Notes: generated from the sequence alone by a model not told the origin. A stretch of DNA of 64,000 nt from Sphingobacterium humi (GCF_009768885.1 NZ_WSQA01000001.1:62001-126000), one strand, 5' to 3'. Positions 1-9,407 are shown, numbered from the stretch's first letter. A program made the numbers and translations.

Positions 1-1
1 A

Positions 2-2926
2 AAAGAACGCAGTGCCGGTTCCTTTGCACAGCCGGACATGAAAGTGTTTAACGAGCGTTCAGGCTCTATGAACGTATTACAGCGTTTAGATGGGTTAATA
101 CCGGGCCTAACGGTAAATAACTCGCCACAAGCCAAATCCAACCCCCTATTGGTGCGTGGACTAACCTCCATTGGAGTGCCCGATGAATTCGGCGAAACCT
201 TTAGCGGCACCAGTCGAAACCCACTATTTGTGGTCGATGGTATTGCCCTCGATGATGTAACTTCCATAAACCCGGAAGATGTAGAAAACATTACGGTATT
301 ACGTGATGCCACGGCAGCTTCCATTTGGGGTGCCCGCGCTTCAAATGGGGTGATCGTTATTACCACGAAAAAAGGAAAAGCAGGCGAAAAAATCACCGTT
401 AAGTACGATGGGTTTGTGAATTTCCAAGGAAAGCCAAACCTGAATTATTATCCTTTATTAAATAGCCAACAATTTATTCAGGCAGCGCGCGATGTCTTTG
501 ACATAGCGGCTTACCCATGGAGCACCGTAGCCCCCTATATCAATTTAAATTTCGATGCCATTCCGCCACATGAAATGATCCAGTACGATTTTAAACGGGG
601 TTTAATTTCCGAGGCTGAAGCGAATCGAAAATTAGATAGTTTAGGTGGCATCAATAACCAAAGTCAAATCAACGATTTATGGAATCGCAATGCCGTATTA
701 ACCAGTCATAGCGTTTCTGTATCTGGCGGTGGGAAAGTCCACAGCTTTTACGGATCCATGGCCTATGTCAACAATAAAAGCAATGTACCGGGCGAAAAAG
801 ATGATCAATATAAAATCAATGCACGCCAGAACTTCATCTTCAGCAAGAATATCCAAGCCTATTTAATCACCGATTTAACCAATCGGAATTCATCGGCGAA
901 GCGGAGCTTAAACTTCCTGCCTACGGATAACCCTTTTGTCCCTTATCAGCTTTTTAGAGATGCACAGGGCAACAACCTATCCATGCCTTACATGAAACCA
1001 CTGACTGAACCCGTGCGTAAAGAATTTGAACAACAAAGTGGTATCAGCTTAGACTACAACCCATTGGACGAGTTCAATTATGGCTACAACAAGGAGAACT
1101 CCTTCTTGGGTCGCTTCACCGGAGGACTTGACATTAAACTCTTCAAGCATTTAAAATTTGAAGGCGTATATGGGTATGTGCGTGGCAATAGCAAATCCAA
1201 TTCGTTTGACAGCGAACAAAGTTACCGCGCCAGAAGTGAAGTCGTTCAGTTTACCGTCAATCCGCAAGATGGTTCAGATCCGATCCATTACCTTCCGAAA
1301 ACAGGTGGTATTCATGAAGTATACAACAACAACCAAACCAACTGGACGGTTAGAAATCAGTTTATTTATGATAACAGCTGGAAGGACCTGCATCAACTGA
1401 CGCTCTTAGCCGGACAAGAGGCACAGGAAAAATTTGCAACCTTAAATAGAAGTTCACAACGCGGCTACAACGAGCTATTGCAAACCTATGCCGCCATTGA
1501 CTATTTTACCCTGAGCACCTCAGGCTTGGCAAACCCCGTGATGCCGAATTGGAACGGACGCAGCTTTCTATATGCTACGCCCTACTCCGAATCGGAACAA
1601 CGCGTGCGTTTTACCTCCTACTATGCCAATGCTGGCTATACCTACAACCGTAAGTATACCCTTAATGCCAGCTGGCGGGTCGATAAAAGTAATTTATTCG
1701 GCATGGATAAATCGGCACAAAACAAACCAGTATGGAGTGTGGGCGGAAAATGGGTAACCAGTGAAGAAGCATTTATGAAGCCTTACAGCTGGTTAAACCA
1801 CTTAGCCCTACGTGCTACCTACGGAATCACCGGGAACTCCCCGAGCCCAGGTACTGCCGCTTCTCGTGATATTCTATCCTCCTTAATGGAGAGTTCACTT
1901 CCGGGTGGTGTAGGCTTAACCGTGGCCACACCCGCCAACCCGAAACTGACCTGGGAAACCACCAGTACTACGAACATTGGTATTGATTATGCCTTATTCA
2001 ATAATCGCCTTTCCGGTACGGTAGATTACTATAAAAAGAAAACCGAAAATTTATTGGGCTTATTAGGCACCAACCCCTTCACAGGTTATGCGGAGATCGT
2101 CGGGAATATCGGCCAATTAAACAACTCAGGAATCGAGTTGAGCCTTGGCGGAGCTATTATTCAACAACGCGACTTCAATTGGCATGCTACCTTGATCCTC
2201 TCCTACAACAAAAACGAAATCAAGAAGTTGACTCTACCAACCCCTGTTGCAACGGGTGATGCAAAAGTCTATCGGGATATGTTAGAAGGATTCCCTGCGT
2301 TTTCCATCTTCGGCTATAAATATGCCGGTCTAGATAATATGGGTGATCCGCAAATTGAACTGGCCGATAAAACCATTACGAAAGAGTTGAATGTGGCAAC
2401 GGTAGATGATATTGTGTTTAAAGGTTCTTTCCAACCCCCTTGGAATGGCGGTTTCAGCAATAGCTTTAGCTACAAAGGATTCGGCTTATCCGCCAATATG
2501 GTCTATAATTTTGGCCATGTGATGCGCGGATGGACTAACAACTTTTATACCGGACGTTTATTAAAGAATGTGTATACAGACTTTGACAAACGCTGGAAAA
2601 AAGAAGGCGATGAGACCCTTACAGACATCCCTGCCTTTGTAGCAAACAGTGGTACCAGTGCAGAGCGACGAAACACTAATTATTACATGTCGGCAGATCG
2701 CCATGTTATCAGTGCTTCCTACATTAAATTAAGAGATATCAGCTTGAGCTACAGCATTCCAACGAAATGGCTGCAACGCGTACATGCCGATAAACTGACC
2801 TTACGCGCCCAGGTATCTAATGTGATGTTATGGAAAGCCAATAAACTAGGGATAGACCCGGAATTTATGATGAGCACACCTGTCAATCAGCATGCTGTTA
2901 CACTGGGGGCTAATGTTTCATTTTAA
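2..2926 (+). CDS. SusC/RagA-family TonB-linked outer-membrane receptor, 5' truncated by window edge
   Basis: This is the large outer-membrane channel of a SusCD nutrient-uptake pair, which binds and imports oligomers with energy from TonB. The frame is open to the first bases, so the signal peptide, CarboxypepD-like domain and TonB box lie outside the window. An ATG at 38 is internal to the plug domain and is not the real start. The plug is visible as LVRGL, FVVDGIALDD, INPEDVENITVLRDATAAS and a VITTKKGK segment in the first ~120 residues. The remainder is aromatic-rich beta-barrel ending in ...GANVSF, a typical C-terminal phenylalanine. SusD follows after 13 bases, so the two are surely co-transcribed. 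The substrate cannot be told. Confidence 0.95.
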   Translation, partial: KERSAGSFAQPDMKVFNERSGSMNVLQRLDGLIPGLTVNNSPQAKSNPLLVRGLTSIGVPDEFGETFSGTSRNPLFVVDGIALDDVTSINPEDVENITVLRDATAASIWGARASNGVIVITTKKGKAGEKITVKYDGFVNFQGKPNLNYYPLLNSQQFIQAARDVFDIAAYPWSTVAPYINLNFDAIPPHEMIQYDFKRGLISEAEANRKLDSLGGINNQSQINDLWNRNAVLTSHSVSVSGGGKVHSFYGSMAYVNNKSNVPGEKDDQYKINARQNFIFSKNIQAYLITDLTNRNSSAKRSLNFLPTDNPFVPYQLFRDAQGNNLSMPYMKPLTEPVRKEFEQQSGISLDYNPLDEFNYGYNKENSFLGRFTGGLDIKLFKHLKFEGVYGYVRGNSKSNSFDSEQSYRARSEVVQFTVNPQDGSDPIHYLPKTGGIHEVYNNNQTNWTVRNQFIYDNSWKDLHQLTLLAGQEAQEKFATLNRSSQRGYNELLQTYAAIDYFTLSTSGLANPVMPNWNGRSFLYATPYSESEQRVRFTSYYANAGYTYNRKYTLNASWRVDKSNLFGMDKSAQNKPVWSVGGKWVTSEEAFMKPYSWLNHLALRATYGITGNSPSPGTAASRDILSSLMESSLPGGVGLTVATPANPKLTWETTSTTNIGIDYALFNNRLSGTVDYYKKKTENLLGLLGTNPFTGYAEIVGNIGQLNNSGIELSLGGAIIQQRDFNWHATLILSYNKNEIKKLTLPTPVATGDAKVYRDMLEGFPAFSIFGYKYAGLDNMGDPQIELADKTITKELNVATVDDIVFKGSFQPPWNGGFSNSFSYKGFGLSANMVYNFGHVMRGWTNNFYTGRLLKNVYTDFDKRWKKEGDETLTDIPAFVANSGTSAERRNTNYYMSADRHVISASYIKLRDISLSYSIPTKWLQRVHADKLTLRAQVSNVMLWKANKLGIDPEFMMSTPVNQHAVTLGANVSF

Positions 2927-2939
2927 TCTCGCAAAGGAC

Positions 2940-4397
2940 ATGAAAAATATCAAAACGATTATAAAAAATGTAAGCTTGCTAGCCGTCCTAGCATGCGGAT
3001 TATCAAGCTGCTCGGATAGTTTTCTGGAGGTTACCCCGAAAGGAAAATTAATAGCCGACCAGACAGCTGATTACGACCTGCTTTTAAACAACAAAGCCTT
3101 ACTTGAGCTTTTCTTAAACGGTCAGGTGCAAGCCTACCTAGGCGATGAACTCGACGCCATCAATCCCTATTTCGATGCCGGCTATTTACGCAGTAAGCGT
3201 TTATTCTCTTATACAGACGTTATTTATGAGCGGAATGAAAATGCAGAGGAAATAACCGACCTGATGAAGAATCTATATACCTACAATAAGATTATTAATG
3301 AGGTTATGGATTCCCAAAATGGCAGCGAAGCACAGAAAAAAGCCATCCGCGCGGAAGCCTTGGTGGGTCGTGCATGGGCCAATCTTTTATTGATCAATTA
3401 TTACGGCAAACCCTATACGGATGCCAGTGCAGCAACAGATCCTGGGTTTCCCATTATTCTGAATTCAGATGTAATGCAAACGACGTTTACACGCGCCAGT
3501 GTAGGTCAGGTGTACGAGTTGATTTTAAATGATTTAACAACGGCCATTCCTGATCTTCCAAAACGCTTGACGCATCGCCTACGTGCTTCCAAATCGGCAG
3601 GTGAAGGGATTCTTGCGAAGGCATATATCTATATGGGGAAATTCGATAAGGCCCTACCCCTATTGGAATCGGCGATTGCAAATATCGCCAACGCCGGTAT
3701 CCCCGTAAAGCTTATCGATCAGAATGAGGCTTTTGCACCGGGAGGAATCTACCTCCCCTTGAATCCGTATATCGGCCCCACTAATATTGCTTCTATCGAG
3801 CTGACGGATAATATTTATGCCCGTCATTACCCCATCAACATCTCTTCCTTCAATAATGATTTGGTGTTAAGTAAAGAAGCTTCTGCTTTATTTCAAGAAG
3901 ATGATTTACGTCGGAACTTTATGAGCACGACGCCCCTATTTGTGGCGCAGGAATACCCCGATGGACGCTTGCGTCGTATCGGGCCCATGACCGTTCAGAT
4001 TGGTGTTACCTTGGCTGATTTATACTTATTACGTGCCGAATGTAAAGCCCGCCTGAACGACTTGGCAGGCGCAAAAGCGGATGTGGAATTCTTACGTAAA
4101 AACCGTATGCCAGCAGCTTCGGTAGCTGTTCCGGCCAACATTGCCAGCCAGCGCGTGTCGCTCCTAAAATTCATTTTAGAAGAGCGCATTCGGGAATTCG
4201 CCGGCCAAGGGTACCGCTGGTTTGATATGCGCCGTTTATCGGTAGATCCACTCTTTTCGAATGTAACCTACAAACATCAAGTGTTTGATATGGATGGAAA
4301 GGTAGTAGCTACATTTCCATTGAAACCAGAGCGGTTCACCTTACAGCTTCCGCCTAAGGTTATTGATTTGAACCCGGGAATGGAAAATAATCCATAA
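2940..4397 (+). CDS. SusD/RagB-family nutrient-binding lipoprotein
   Basis: This surface lipoprotein caps the preceding SusC channel and binds its ligand. I start it at the ATG at 2940 because the protein then opens with a lipoprotein signal (GLSSC, Cys about residue 24), followed by the family-typical SDSFLEVTPKG. An upstream in-frame ATG at 2892 lies inside the end of susC and would bury the signal. At 485 aa it is slightly short for the family. TPR-like helical segments and the C-terminal signature RIREFAGQGYRWFDMRR, then an LNPGMENNP end, are clear. It sits between susC and a TlpA-like gene in one operon. Confidence 0.95.
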   Translation: MKNIKTIIKNVSLLAVLACGLSSCSDSFLEVTPKGKLIADQTADYDLLLNNKALLELFLNGQVQAYLGDELDAINPYFDAGYLRSKRLFSYTDVIYERNENAEEITDLMKNLYTYNKIINEVMDSQNGSEAQKKAIRAEALVGRAWANLLLINYYGKPYTDASAATDPGFPIILNSDVMQTTFTRASVGQVYELILNDLTTAIPDLPKRLTHRLRASKSAGEGILAKAYIYMGKFDKALPLLESAIANIANAGIPVKLIDQNEAFAPGGIYLPLNPYIGPTNIASIELTDNIYARHYPINISSFNNDLVLSKEASALFQEDDLRRNFMSTTPLFVAQEYPDGRLRRIGPMTVQIGVTLADLYLLRAECKARLNDLAGAKADVEFLRKNRMPAASVAVPANIASQRVSLLKFILEERIREFAGQGYRWFDMRRLSVDPLFSNVTYKHQVFDMDGKVVATFPLKPERFTLQLPPKVIDLNPGMENNP

Positions 4398-4421
4398 TAA
4401 TAAAAAAAGCCTATAATTTAT

Positions 4422-5567
4422 ATGAAGTACATGCAACTAAAAATCATGTTTACAGCGGTAATCAGCTTCCTAAGCCTTGCAGCCATGGCGCAGGATGGAT
4501 TCCTGATCACCGGTCGTTTAAAAGCCGCAACAGAAGGACAAAAGGTGGTATTAACCTTTGAAGAAAATGAAGAATTCGTATCTGATACTTGTGAAATTAG
4601 CCAAGGCCTGTTCCAATTAAAAGGTCAGGTGCAGGAACCCCTTTCCGCGAAGTTAACCCTGCTTCCCTTAATGGATGATGGGCAACCGATGAACTTGGCA
4701 AAATACCTTGCTATTGATGAACAGACCTTCTTCCTTGAAAATGTTTTATATGCGGTAAATGGTGAAACCATGAAGACCAGCAACATCCAAGGTGCTGAAA
4801 TACAAACGGAATACCTAGGTCTAAAAGCGCAATTAGCGGATATAAATACAGCTCGCCAACCCTTATTCCAGCAATTGGCAGCTATAGAAAAAGAGAACAA
4901 CACCGAACAGCAAGAGGTTATTTTTAAAGCATTACGGGTACTAGGAGATCAGGAAAATGAAATCGAAAAACAATACTTAAAAGCACATCCAGATTCCTAT
5001 ATCAGTTTAGCAATCGTGAATAGCCGTGGCGGCCAAATTAGCGATTCCCAAGCCTTTGAGCCTTATTTCAATGGACTAAGCACGCGCATGCAACAGACCC
5101 AAGTGGGTAAAAACCTGGCGGCAAAGCTTGAAATAGCCCGTAAAACAGCCATCGGCAAACCGGCCATCAACGTAATCCAGAAGAACAGCAAAGGCAAGGC
5201 GATTTCCTTAGCCTCCCTGCGCGGCAAATATGTATTGCTCGACTTTTGGGCAAGCTGGTGTGGACCTTGTCGCGCGGAAAGCCCTTTCCTCAAGAAAGCC
5301 TATGCAGCCTATAAAGCGAAAGGTTTCGAAATCTATGCCGTTTCTTTAGACAGCAAAAAGGACGCTTGGCTGAAAGCCATTAAAGATGATGAACTGCCAT
5401 GGATTCATGTCAGCGATTTAAAAGGCCTCCATAACGAAGCCGCTGTCGCCTACTCGGTGAAAGGAATCCCACAGAATTACTTAATCGACCCGCAAGGAAA
5501 TATTGTAGCTATCGATCTGCGCGGCGAAGGCCTGGAAGAAAAACTAGCCAGCATTTTTGGAAAGTAA
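4422..5567 (+). CDS. TlpA-like thiol-disulfide oxidoreductase (DUF4369 plus thioredoxin fold)
   Basis: A secreted thioredoxin-like protein that probably reduces or isomerises disulfides in the periplasm. Residues 1-23 form a signal peptide ending AMAQ. Residues ~25-130 resemble the DUF4369 domain (FLITGRLKAATEGQKV...). The C-terminal ~140 residues are an AhpC/TSA/thioredoxin fold with the active site FWASWCGPC and the conserved cis-proline segment VKGIPQNYLID. It lies 24 bases after susD and a strong terminator follows, so it is the last gene of a susC-susD-tlpA operon. This order is common in Sphingobacteriaceae. The client protein is unknown. A second possible start, 9 bases in, would change little. 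Confidence 0.9.
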   Translation: MKYMQLKIMFTAVISFLSLAAMAQDGFLITGRLKAATEGQKVVLTFEENEEFVSDTCEISQGLFQLKGQVQEPLSAKLTLLPLMDDGQPMNLAKYLAIDEQTFFLENVLYAVNGETMKTSNIQGAEIQTEYLGLKAQLADINTARQPLFQQLAAIEKENNTEQQEVIFKALRVLGDQENEIEKQYLKAHPDSYISLAIVNSRGGQISDSQAFEPYFNGLSTRMQQTQVGKNLAAKLEIARKTAIGKPAINVIQKNSKGKAISLASLRGKYVLLDFWASWCGPCRAESPFLKKAYAAYKAKGFEIYAVSLDSKKDAWLKAIKDDELPWIHVSDLKGLHNEAAVAYSVKGIPQNYLIDPQGNIVAIDLRGEGLEEKLASIFGK

Positions 5568-5626
5568 AACTTTGATAATATGCAGTATTAACTGCAAAAA
5601 AAGATAGTTCCCTTGTTATGTATGAT

Positions 5627-5658
5627 AAAAGCTGAAACCTTAACCGGTTTTAGCTTTT
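5627..5658 (+). terminator. Rho-independent terminator of the susC-susD-tlpA operon
   Basis: AAAAGCTGAAACC pairs with GGTTTTAGCTTTT (one G-T pair) around a 6-base loop, and the descending arm runs into a T-rich tail. It lies 60 bases after the tlpA-like stop codon. Confidence 0.75.
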
Positions 5659-5726
5659 ATTGGTTTTGGGGGGATATTTGGAGTAGGATTTTAATGGTTA
5701 ATGTTATCGTTTTAACATTATTTTGC

Positions 5727-5809
5727 CATCAATTTGTCATCAATTTGTCGTCAATTTGTCATGGTGAGCGGAGTCGAACCACGAACGACTGGTACGTCAA
5801 TGCAATCAA
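5727..5809 (+). repeat. Composite intergenic repeat: three 11-bp head units plus body B
   Basis: Three exact-period 11-mers (CATCAATTTGT, CATCAATTTGT, CGTCAATTTGT at 5727, 5738 and 5749) run without a gap into CATGGTGAGCG and the body GGAGTCGAACCACGAACG...GGTACGTCAATGCAATC. The same head-plus-body arrangement occurs at 54375-54438 in the same orientation. This copy has one GTTCGTG heptamer insert (read on the minus strand). Confidence 0.8.
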
Positions 5810-6049
5810 CAATACCTAAAACCCTTATTAACAACATTATCGGAAGCTGATGACACACAGAAGAATTACTCGCCAAGCTTTATTAGCAACCTAAGTTGCC
5901 ATTTTAATAAAATTGCCGTAACTACTCCGAAACTAGCTTACTCTACTGCATTTATGTAGTCAGTTCTTTACTTTTACAGCATAATAGCCCCAAACAAATG
6001 CTTTTTTATATTAGAAAAATTATTTTCGCCCCACCAATTGTTGTGTAAT

Positions 6050-6979
6050 ATGCGTAATGCTTCGCTCGATATTTTTAAATTAATATTATCTTTTTTCGTA
6101 ATAGGAATACACTGTAATTTTCTATCCGATTATAACGAGTCTACCTCTTTCTACCTTAATGAAGGGCTATTTCGCATAGCAGTACCTTTTTTCATATTGG
6201 TAACCGGCTACTATTTTGATCGCATCCAAACGCCTAAACAGCTATTCAATTGGGCTCTTCGAATTTTTATACTATTTATTTTTTGGACCCTTGTTTATTT
6301 TCCTATTTGGAATAAAGAACCAAAACTTATCATTAAAGCTATACTTGCCGGAAATGGTTATGCCCATCTATGGTATGTCATCCATATGATAGTTGCCGGC
6401 GTCATTTTTTATTATATTAAAAAGTATAAGTTTTTCAATAATCTATTTTTTCCTATCCTATTGTTTTCACTTGGTTGCATTATCCAATATAGCTGCACCT
6501 ATAGTCATAACGAAACCATCCATAAGTTTTTTCGGTTTGCTATGATGGTATATAGAAACTTCCTATTTGTAGGTCTCCCATTTTTAATGATCGGTTATTA
6601 TTTAAAACAAAATAAATCAAAAGGAAACTGGAAGCTACTCCTTCTTTCCTTCCTATTGTATTTTTCCGAAGTTTCGGTCAATTACATGTTATCCAGAGGG
6701 TATCCAAATCCAATTTTTGATATTAGTTTTACGTTAATAATCATCACTCCCCTATTATTTCTTTCTATTAAACAACTACAGATTCCCTTTAATAAAGGAA
6801 AACAAATTGCATTAGTGGCGAGTGCTGTTTATTTTTCTCACCTGTGGATATTAAATTTTCTAACCAGCTTTGGTATTCAAGATTCAATTCATAAGTGGTT
6901 GATTACTTGTTTGCTGTCTGTTTTATTGTCTTTTCCAATAATTTATGTAAACTCTAAGTTGCCTTATAAAATTTTGTAA
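6050..6979 (+). CDS. Acyltransferase 3 family membrane protein (OafA/WecH-like)
   Basis: Integral membrane O-acyltransferase of the acyltransferase-3 family, which moves acyl (often acetyl) groups onto surface sugars or other acceptors. The N-terminus carries the family hallmark SLDIFKLILSFFVIGIHCNF with the conserved His in the first helix, followed by FLNEGLFRIAVPFFILVTGYY. About nine to ten hydrophobic helices follow. I choose the ATG at 6050 over two upstream TTG codons. The gene is more AT-rich than its operon neighbours and sits between repeat-bearing gaps, which suggests acquired DNA. The acceptor substrate is unknown. A related protein is encoded on the other side of the repeat island, on the minus strand. 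Confidence 0.85.
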   Translation: MRNASLDIFKLILSFFVIGIHCNFLSDYNESTSFYLNEGLFRIAVPFFILVTGYYFDRIQTPKQLFNWALRIFILFIFWTLVYFPIWNKEPKLIIKAILAGNGYAHLWYVIHMIVAGVIFYYIKKYKFFNNLFFPILLFSLGCIIQYSCTYSHNETIHKFFRFAMMVYRNFLFVGLPFLMIGYYLKQNKSKGNWKLLLLSFLLYFSEVSVNYMLSRGYPNPIFDISFTLIIITPLLFLSIKQLQIPFNKGKQIALVASAVYFSHLWILNFLTSFGIQDSIHKWLITCLLSVLLSFPIIYVNSKLPYKIL

Positions 6980-7235
6980 GCGTAAGCTAATTAATAATTG
7001 TTATTCTCCCTGGTGAATTAAGATGTTAAGCATGTTTGATTGCATTGACGTAATAGTCTTTCGATAGTGCTACTGGTGCAGTACGAGTCAAAACGCAGTA
7101 CAAAGCGTGCCCCAAGTAAAGCTTAACGAGCAACCCTACTTCAAGTCATCAGCTTCCAATAAATTTTGCAAACATTTTACCGCATAAGGTCGACAACACC
7201 ACATAATATTTTGATATTCAACAAGTTAAACTAAA

Positions 7236-7453
7236 TTGATTGTATTGACGTACCAGTCGTTCGACTCCGCTACCAATGACATGTTTCTGCAAAACACTGT
7301 AAGTAAGTCGTTTATGTGTTGTAGTTTGTACTGACGTACCAGTCGTTCGACTCCGCTACCAATGACATGCTTCTGCAAAACACTGTAAGTAAGGTAATTA
7401 TGCATTGTGATTTGCATTGACGTACCAATGGTTCGACTCCGCTCACCATGACA
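7236..7453 (-). repeat. Three minus-strand copies of body B
   Basis: Copies lie at 7236-7280, 7326-7368 and 7412-7453. Each reads TTG(A/C)...TGACGTACCA then GTTCGACTCCGCT...CAATGAC or CACCATGAC on the plus strand. The first two also share the next ~30 bases (ATG(T/C)TTCTGCAAAACACTG), so they form an ~87-bp tandem pair. None has the GTTCGTG insert. A more diverged copy lies at about 7037-7080. Confidence 0.75.
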
Positions 7454-7479
7454 ACTTTGGTCACAACGCGAAACAAAGC

Positions 7480-7845
7480 GTGCCGCAGTTTATTAGTAAA
7501 GCGGGCCGTAGTTTGTAAGCAATGCTTAACAAGCAATGCTACTTAATGTCATCACCTTCCAATAAATTTTGCAAACATTTTACCCCCTCACGATGACAAT
7601 ACTTGCCGCCACGTAATATAATGCGTGCCTTAGTTTACTAGAAAAGCTTAAAAAGCAATGCTACTTCATGTCATCATCTTCCAATAAATTTTGCAAACAT
7701 TTTACCCTCTCACGATGACAATACGATGACAACACCTGATAGAAAGCGTGCCGTAGTTTGTAAGCAAAGCTTAACAAGCAATGCCACTTCATGTCATCAC
7801 CTTCCAATAAATTTTGCAAACATTTTACCCCCTCACGATGACAAA
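7480..7845. repeat. Tandem noncoding repeat, period 121 bp, about three units (body A)
   Basis: The core CTTCCAATAAATTTTGCAAA-CATTTTACC begins at the same point of each unit. The CAATGC(T/C)ACTT segment before it starts at 7537, 7658 and 7779, exactly 121 bases apart. Each unit also contains a GCGTGCC-(G/T)(T/C)AGTTT segment and GCTTAA(C/A)AAG. Each core ends in CCTCACGATGACAA, which on the minus strand is the same TTGTCATCGTGAG head that precedes body B. A single diverged copy lies at 7136-7197. Confidence 0.8.
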
Positions 7846-7944
7846 ACGAGGACAGCACAACCACATCTAACATCGCCCCTACTCTCACATCTCAAATCTC
7901 ATATCTCATATCTAAGTCACCCCCATTGCTCTCCCCTTTCACTC

Positions 7945-7976
7945 CCCTTTCTCACCCGTATCAATCCCCTTTGCAA
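7945..7976 (-). repeat. Body C: 32-bp segment repeated in inverted orientation at 54275-54306
   Basis: The 32 bases here are the exact reverse complement of 54275-54306 (key parts TTGCAAAGGGG, ATTGATACGGG, TGAGAAAGGG on the minus strand). Similarity continues weakly past one end for another ~20 bases, with a 10-base insertion in the distant copy. Neither copy lies in a gene. Confidence 0.85.
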
Positions 7977-8156
7977 TAAGGTTTCATAGGGCATAGAAAA
8001 AGGATATAAAAGCCTCTATAAAAAGCGAACTGTATCGAATGCACGGCTAGTACTAAACCCATCCTAAAACCATTCTGGTTCTTTCCTTAAAGCAATTTCA
8101 TTTTGTTATATTTAGGGGATTAATCGATCTTAAAGAAGAACCTAAATCACTGTAGT

Positions 8157-8369
8157 ATGCTTAAATCTACAAGAGTCATCTTATTTATTGCCGTTATTGT
8201 ATCCTTCGGTTCTATTGTAGTAGGTTTATATGAGCTTGCCAATGCTTATCAAGAAACCAAAACGATAACATTTAAGGATGTTCGATTACTTATTGTACCT
8301 CTAGTCTCAGGCGGACTTATTTTAAACCTTTTGATTCAGGATCAAAAAAGTAAAAAGAAAGTTTCTTAA
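8157..8369 (+). CDS. Small two-helix membrane protein, function unknown
   Basis: A 70-residue protein with two hydrophobic helices (residues ~7-28 and ~44-60) separated by a polar loop (NAYQETKTITFKD) and ended by a lysine-rich tail (DQKSKKKVS). That is a coherent topology for a real small membrane protein with the tail in the cytoplasm. I do not recognise the family. A TATATTTA element lies about 50 bases upstream. It sits alone between the repeat island and a convergent acyltransferase gene. A chance ORF cannot be fully excluded. Confidence 0.55.
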   Translation: MLKSTRVILFIAVIVSFGSIVVGLYELANAYQETKTITFKDVRLLIVPLVSGGLILNLLIQDQKSKKKVS

Positions 8370-8390
8370 GAAGTAGGCATAAGGCTGCAA

Positions 8391-9407
8391 TTAACCACTG
8401 ATATATTTTCCGTAAGGTAGTTTTCTAAGGAGGTAAGTAATGGCAAGAGATAGCAGCAGGGTTGCTAGCGTGGCTAATGGAATCAACCAAGCTGTGCCGA
8501 CCTGCTTGGCGATGATGGGGTGAATATAATTTAACGGGATAATATGACTCAAATAGATTCCAAAGCTGTACTTATCGATCAAGCGTATCCAATTCGGGCA
8601 ATTCTTTCCTTGCATCGTTTCCTTTACGAAAAGAAATAAGGCGCCGGCAGCAATGGCAGTCGTTACGAATAAGTAGTTATAGAAAAAGGTGTTGAGCTTG
8701 CTTGCTTCCTGATTCAGCAGCTGCGTACCATAGGCCGCAATACCGACCATCAGTAAGTAGATGAACGCATAAACAACCTGGCTGCTGTTAAATCTAAATT
8801 CACGAATGCGGAGGTAATAACCCAGAACGAGGTAACCGATATAGCCTGAAAAGAAGGTAAGGTCGAACTTTGGCATAAACCGATAAAGGTCTTTGCTGCT
8901 GAAACACATGGACAATAACCATAAACCTAAAAGCAGTTCAATCTCTCGTTTTGAGGAGTTTATAAGGATTTTCCGTAAAAACGGAATCGCCAGATATAAA
9001 CCGATGATCATATACAGGTACCATAAATGCGCATTCGCACCATGCAACATCTTATCGAGAATAATGGCCCCTATCTTTTCGGTAGATAGTAATTCAAAGT
9101 TGGTGTAGCGGTAGAAATAATAGACCAAATAGACGATGGTCCAAAACACAAAAGGATAGACTAATTTTGGGATTCTTTTTCTGTAAAAAGTGCCGGTCGT
9201 TTCCTCTTTTTGCAGTAATAAATAGCCTGAAATAATAACAAAGATAGGTACAGAACAGCGCGTGGCGGCGTTTATCCAATTGGCGTAATTCCAATCAAAG
9301 GCATGGGTGTCAATACGGTATAGAAATCCGGTGGAGGCATGGATGAAAATCACGAATATCGTGGCAATAACCCGGAGGTAGATGATGTGTGCGCTTTTTT
9401 CTTCCAT
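8391..9407 (-). CDS. Acyltransferase 3 family membrane protein (WecH/OafA-like)
   Basis: A 338-aa multi-pass membrane acyltransferase. The start is supported by the family N-terminus: IIYLRVIATIFVIFIHAST, with conserved Arg and His, then RCSVPIFVIISGYLLL. Further helices follow, with the typical HLWYLYMIIGLYLAIPFLR segment near residue 125 and a SFGIYLSHI motif near the C-terminus. The family acetylates or otherwise acylates envelope sugars, and WecH acts on enterobacterial common antigen. The acceptor here is unknown. It is distantly related to the product of 6050-6979 on the other side of the repeats. No sugar-biosynthesis genes are adjacent. Confidence 0.88.
   Translation of the reverse strand: MEEKSAHIIYLRVIATIFVIFIHASTGFLYRIDTHAFDWNYANWINAATRCSVPIFVIISGYLLLQKEETTGTFYRKRIPKLVYPFVFWTIVYLVYYFYRYTNFELLSTEKIGAIILDKMLHGANAHLWYLYMIIGLYLAIPFLRKILINSSKREIELLLGLWLLSMCFSSKDLYRFMPKFDLTFFSGYIGYLVLGYYLRIREFRFNSSQVVYAFIYLLMVGIAAYGTQLLNQEASKLNTFFYNYLFVTTAIAAGALFLFVKETMQGKNCPNWIRLIDKYSFGIYLSHIIPLNYIHPIIAKQVGTAWLIPLATLATLLLSLAITYLLRKLPYGKYISG

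Larger units (their letters stand above)
5568..6049. other. Intergenic region with terminator and one composite repeat; no gene seen
   Basis: This gap holds the operon terminator, a composite repeat (5727-5809) and then about 240 bases of AT-rich sequence with no convincing ORF. The last part contains TATTTTCG at 6021-6028, one base off the TAnnTTTG promoter element, 21 bases before the acyltransferase ATG. Confidence 0.6.
6980..8156. other. Noncoding repeat island, ~1.2 kb
   Basis: No ORF here has codon-like or protein-like character. The short open frames are products of the repeats. The region is built from body-A units (three at 121-bp spacing plus one diverged copy near 7136), body-B units on the minus strand, and one body-C segment near its right end. 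The final ~170 bases hold only the likely promoter (TATATTTA near 8107) of the small gene at 8157. Confidence 0.75.

Noticed and set aside
2892..2939. Earlier start for the SusD gene
   Set aside because: It overlaps the end of susC and puts 16 residues before a clean lipoprotein signal peptide.
5613..5819. 68-codon plus-strand frame after the TlpA-like gene
   Set aside because: It starts in a terminator and ends in a composite repeat; no coding signal.
7480..7845. CRISPR array
   Set aside because: Repeats are 121 bases apart, the conserved core is longer than a CRISPR repeat, the intervening sequence is also repeated rather than unique, and no cas gene is nearby.
7480..7845. Chromosomal integron attC sites
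   Set aside because: Period is similar to some attC sites, but no gene cassettes lie between the units, no GTTRRRY core or integron integrase is seen, and the ends do not pair as attC sites do.
7226..7989. Short open frames in the repeat island (60-87 codons)
   Set aside because: They are translations of the repeats in both strands, with no start signal, homology or codon character; several carry the same repeat-encoded peptide.
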